Positions 62,139 to 64,000 of a stretch of DNA of 64,000 nt are shown piece by piece. The stretch is from Glandiceps talaboti (Eukaryota > Hemichordata > Enteropneusta > Spengelidae). Made by a program: the position numbers and the translations under genes. The stretch lies in contig NC_135571.1 in the NCBI RefSeq assembly GCF_964340395.1, positions 15,897,027 to 15,961,026 of the forward strand, read 5' to 3'. Each line of letters starts with the position of its first letter. Within the stretch, counting starts at the first letter, position 1. The notes beneath the pieces are model-generated. The model saw only the letters and a program-made list of their open reading frames with translations, ran no database searches and was not told the origin of the DNA.

Positions 62139-64000
62139 TCTATCTAACTATTCTATCTAACTATTCTATCTAACTATTCTATCTAACTATTCTAACTAAC
62201 TATTCTATCTAACTATTCTAACTGACTATTCTATCTAACCATTCTAACTAACTATTCTATCTAACTATTCTAACTAACTATTCTATCTAACTATTCTATC
62301 TAACTATTCTATCTAACTATTCTATCTAACTATTCTAACTAACTATTCTATCTAACTATTCTAACTGACTATTCTATCTAACTATTCTATCTAACTATTC
62401 TATCTAATTATTCTATCTAACTATTCTAACTAACTATTCTATCTAACAATTCTAACTGACTATTCTATCTAACTATTCTATCTAACTATTCTATCTAACT
62501 ATTCTAACTAACTAACTATTCTATCTAACTATTCTAACTGACTATTCTATCTAACTATTCTATCTAACTATTCTATCTAAAAATTCTAACTAACTATTCT
62601 ATCTAACTATTCTATCTAACTATTCTAACTAACTATTCTATCTAACTATTCTATCTAACTATTCTATCTAACTATTCTAACTAACTATTCTATCTAACTA
62701 TTCTATCTAACTATTCTATCTAACTATTCTATCTAACTATTGTAACGAACTATTCTATCTAACTATTCTAACTGACTATTCTATCTAACTATTCTATCTA
62801 ACTATTCTATCTAACTATTCTATATAACTATTCTAACTAACTATTCCATCTAACTATTCTATCTAACTATTCTATCTAACTATTCTAACTATTCTATCTA
62901 ACTATTCTAACTGACTATTCTATCTAACTATTCTATCTAACTATTCTATCTAACTATTCTAACTATTCTATCTAACTATTCTAACTGACTATTCTATCTA
63001 ACTATTCTATCTAACTATTCTATCTAACTATTCTAACTAACTATTCTATCTAACTATTCTATCTAACCAATCTAACTAACTATTCTATCTAACTATTCTA
63101 TCTAACTATTCTAACTAACTATTCTATCTAACTATTCTATCTAACTATTCTATATAACTATTCTATATAACTATTCTAACTAACTATTCCATCTAACTAT
63201 TCTATCTAACTATTCTATCTAACTATTCTAACTATTCTATCTAACTATTCTAACTGACTATTCTATCTAACTATTCTATCTAACTATTCTAAATGACTAT
63301 TCTATCTGACTATTCTATCTAACTATTCTATCTAACTATTCTAACTAACTATTCTATCTAACTATTCTAACGAACTATTCTATCTAACTATTCTAACTGA
63401 CTATTCTATCTAACTATTCTATCTAACTATTCTATATAACTATTCTATCTAACTATTCTAACTAACTATTCCATCTAACTATTCTATCTAACTATTCTAT
63501 CTAACTATTCTAACTATTCTATCTAACCAATCTAACTAACTATTCTATCTAACTATTCTATCTAACTATTCTAACTAACTATTCTATCTTACTATTCTAA
63601 CCAACTATTCTATCTAACTATTCTAACTGACTATTCTATCTAACTATTCTATCTAACTATTCTATCGAACTATTCTAACTAACTATGCTATCTAACTATT
63701 CTATTTAACTATTCTAACTAACTATTCTATCTAAGTATTCTATCTAACTATTCTATCTAACTATTCTATCTAACTATTCTAACTAACTATTCTATCTAAC
63801 TATTCTAAATGACTATTCTATCTGACTATTCTATCTAACTATTCTATCTAACTATTCTAACTAACTATTCTATCTAACTATTCTAACTAACTATTCTATC
63901 TAACTATTCTAACTGACCATTCTATCTAACTATTCTATCTAACTATTCTATCTAACTATTCTATCTAACCATTCTATCTAACTATTCTAACTAACTATTC
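62138..64000 (+). repeat. 13-bp minisatellite, forward segment (about 140 copies)
   Basis: The unit is CTATTCTATCTAA with two main variants, CTATTCTAACTAA and CTATTCTAACTGA, plus an occasional 9-bp short form CTATTCTAA. The plus strand is almost free of G except in the ACTGA variant. The array runs off the window end. Confidence 0.96.

Noticed and set aside
1-64000. tRNA, rRNA or small-RNA genes
   Set aside because: I saw no cloverleaf with conserved arms, no rRNA-like sequence and no promoter boxes outside the repeat pattern.

Overview
The window is satellite DNA from end to end. I see no protein-coding gene, tRNA, rRNA, CRISPR array or recognisable transposon. Long near-identical tandem arrays with higher-order structure, no operon-like reading frames and an optional 1 kb segment point to a eukaryotic nuclear genome, most likely heterochromatin (centromeric, pericentromeric or subtelomeric). 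I cannot name the species or the satellite families from the sequence alone. Every open reading frame is short, low in complexity, repeated with the satellite period and broken in sister copies, so no CDS is reported.

Layout. (1) 1-38196: seventeen head-to-tail copies of a higher-order repeat (HOR). Ten have lengths of 2297 or 2288 bp, six are shorter by small indels (2272-2281 bp), and one (unit 11) has lost 710 bp. The HOR is built from a degenerate 10-11 bp element (an A-tract followed by roughly CCTGTCC) that repeats close to the DNA helical period. Each unit also holds a ~203-bp block in which this element is inverted. (2) 38197-48115: three longer units of about 3.3 kb, which are the same HOR plus a ~1035-bp segment bounded by the 7-bp direct repeat AAAACTG. 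(3) 48116-53102: two rearranged, more diverged units that share a junction with a GC-rich 109-bp satellite. The first contains a block of about 5 monomers (50288-50845). The second runs straight into the main 109-bp array. (4) 53103-61912: about 81 monomers of the 109-bp satellite (about 58% GC, several inverted repeats per monomer), arranged in three HOR copies of 24-25 monomers. (5) 61913-64000: a very AT-rich 13-bp minisatellite, which starts in reverse orientation, flips at a 46-bp hairpin (62052-62097), passes through a (CTAA)n run and continues to the window end.

Reading the window as a history: units 1-9 look most recently homogenised, variants accumulate to the right, and units 18-22 are the most diverged and rearranged. 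This is the pattern expected where a satellite array ends and another family begins. All structural differences I could define sit on short direct repeats or change copy number by whole monomers, which fits replication slippage and unequal exchange. The notable points are the helically phased A-tracts, the conserved internal inversion, the hairpin-rich 109-bp monomer, the duplicated satellite-satellite junction and the palindromic orientation switch. A new protein-based system is not present here.
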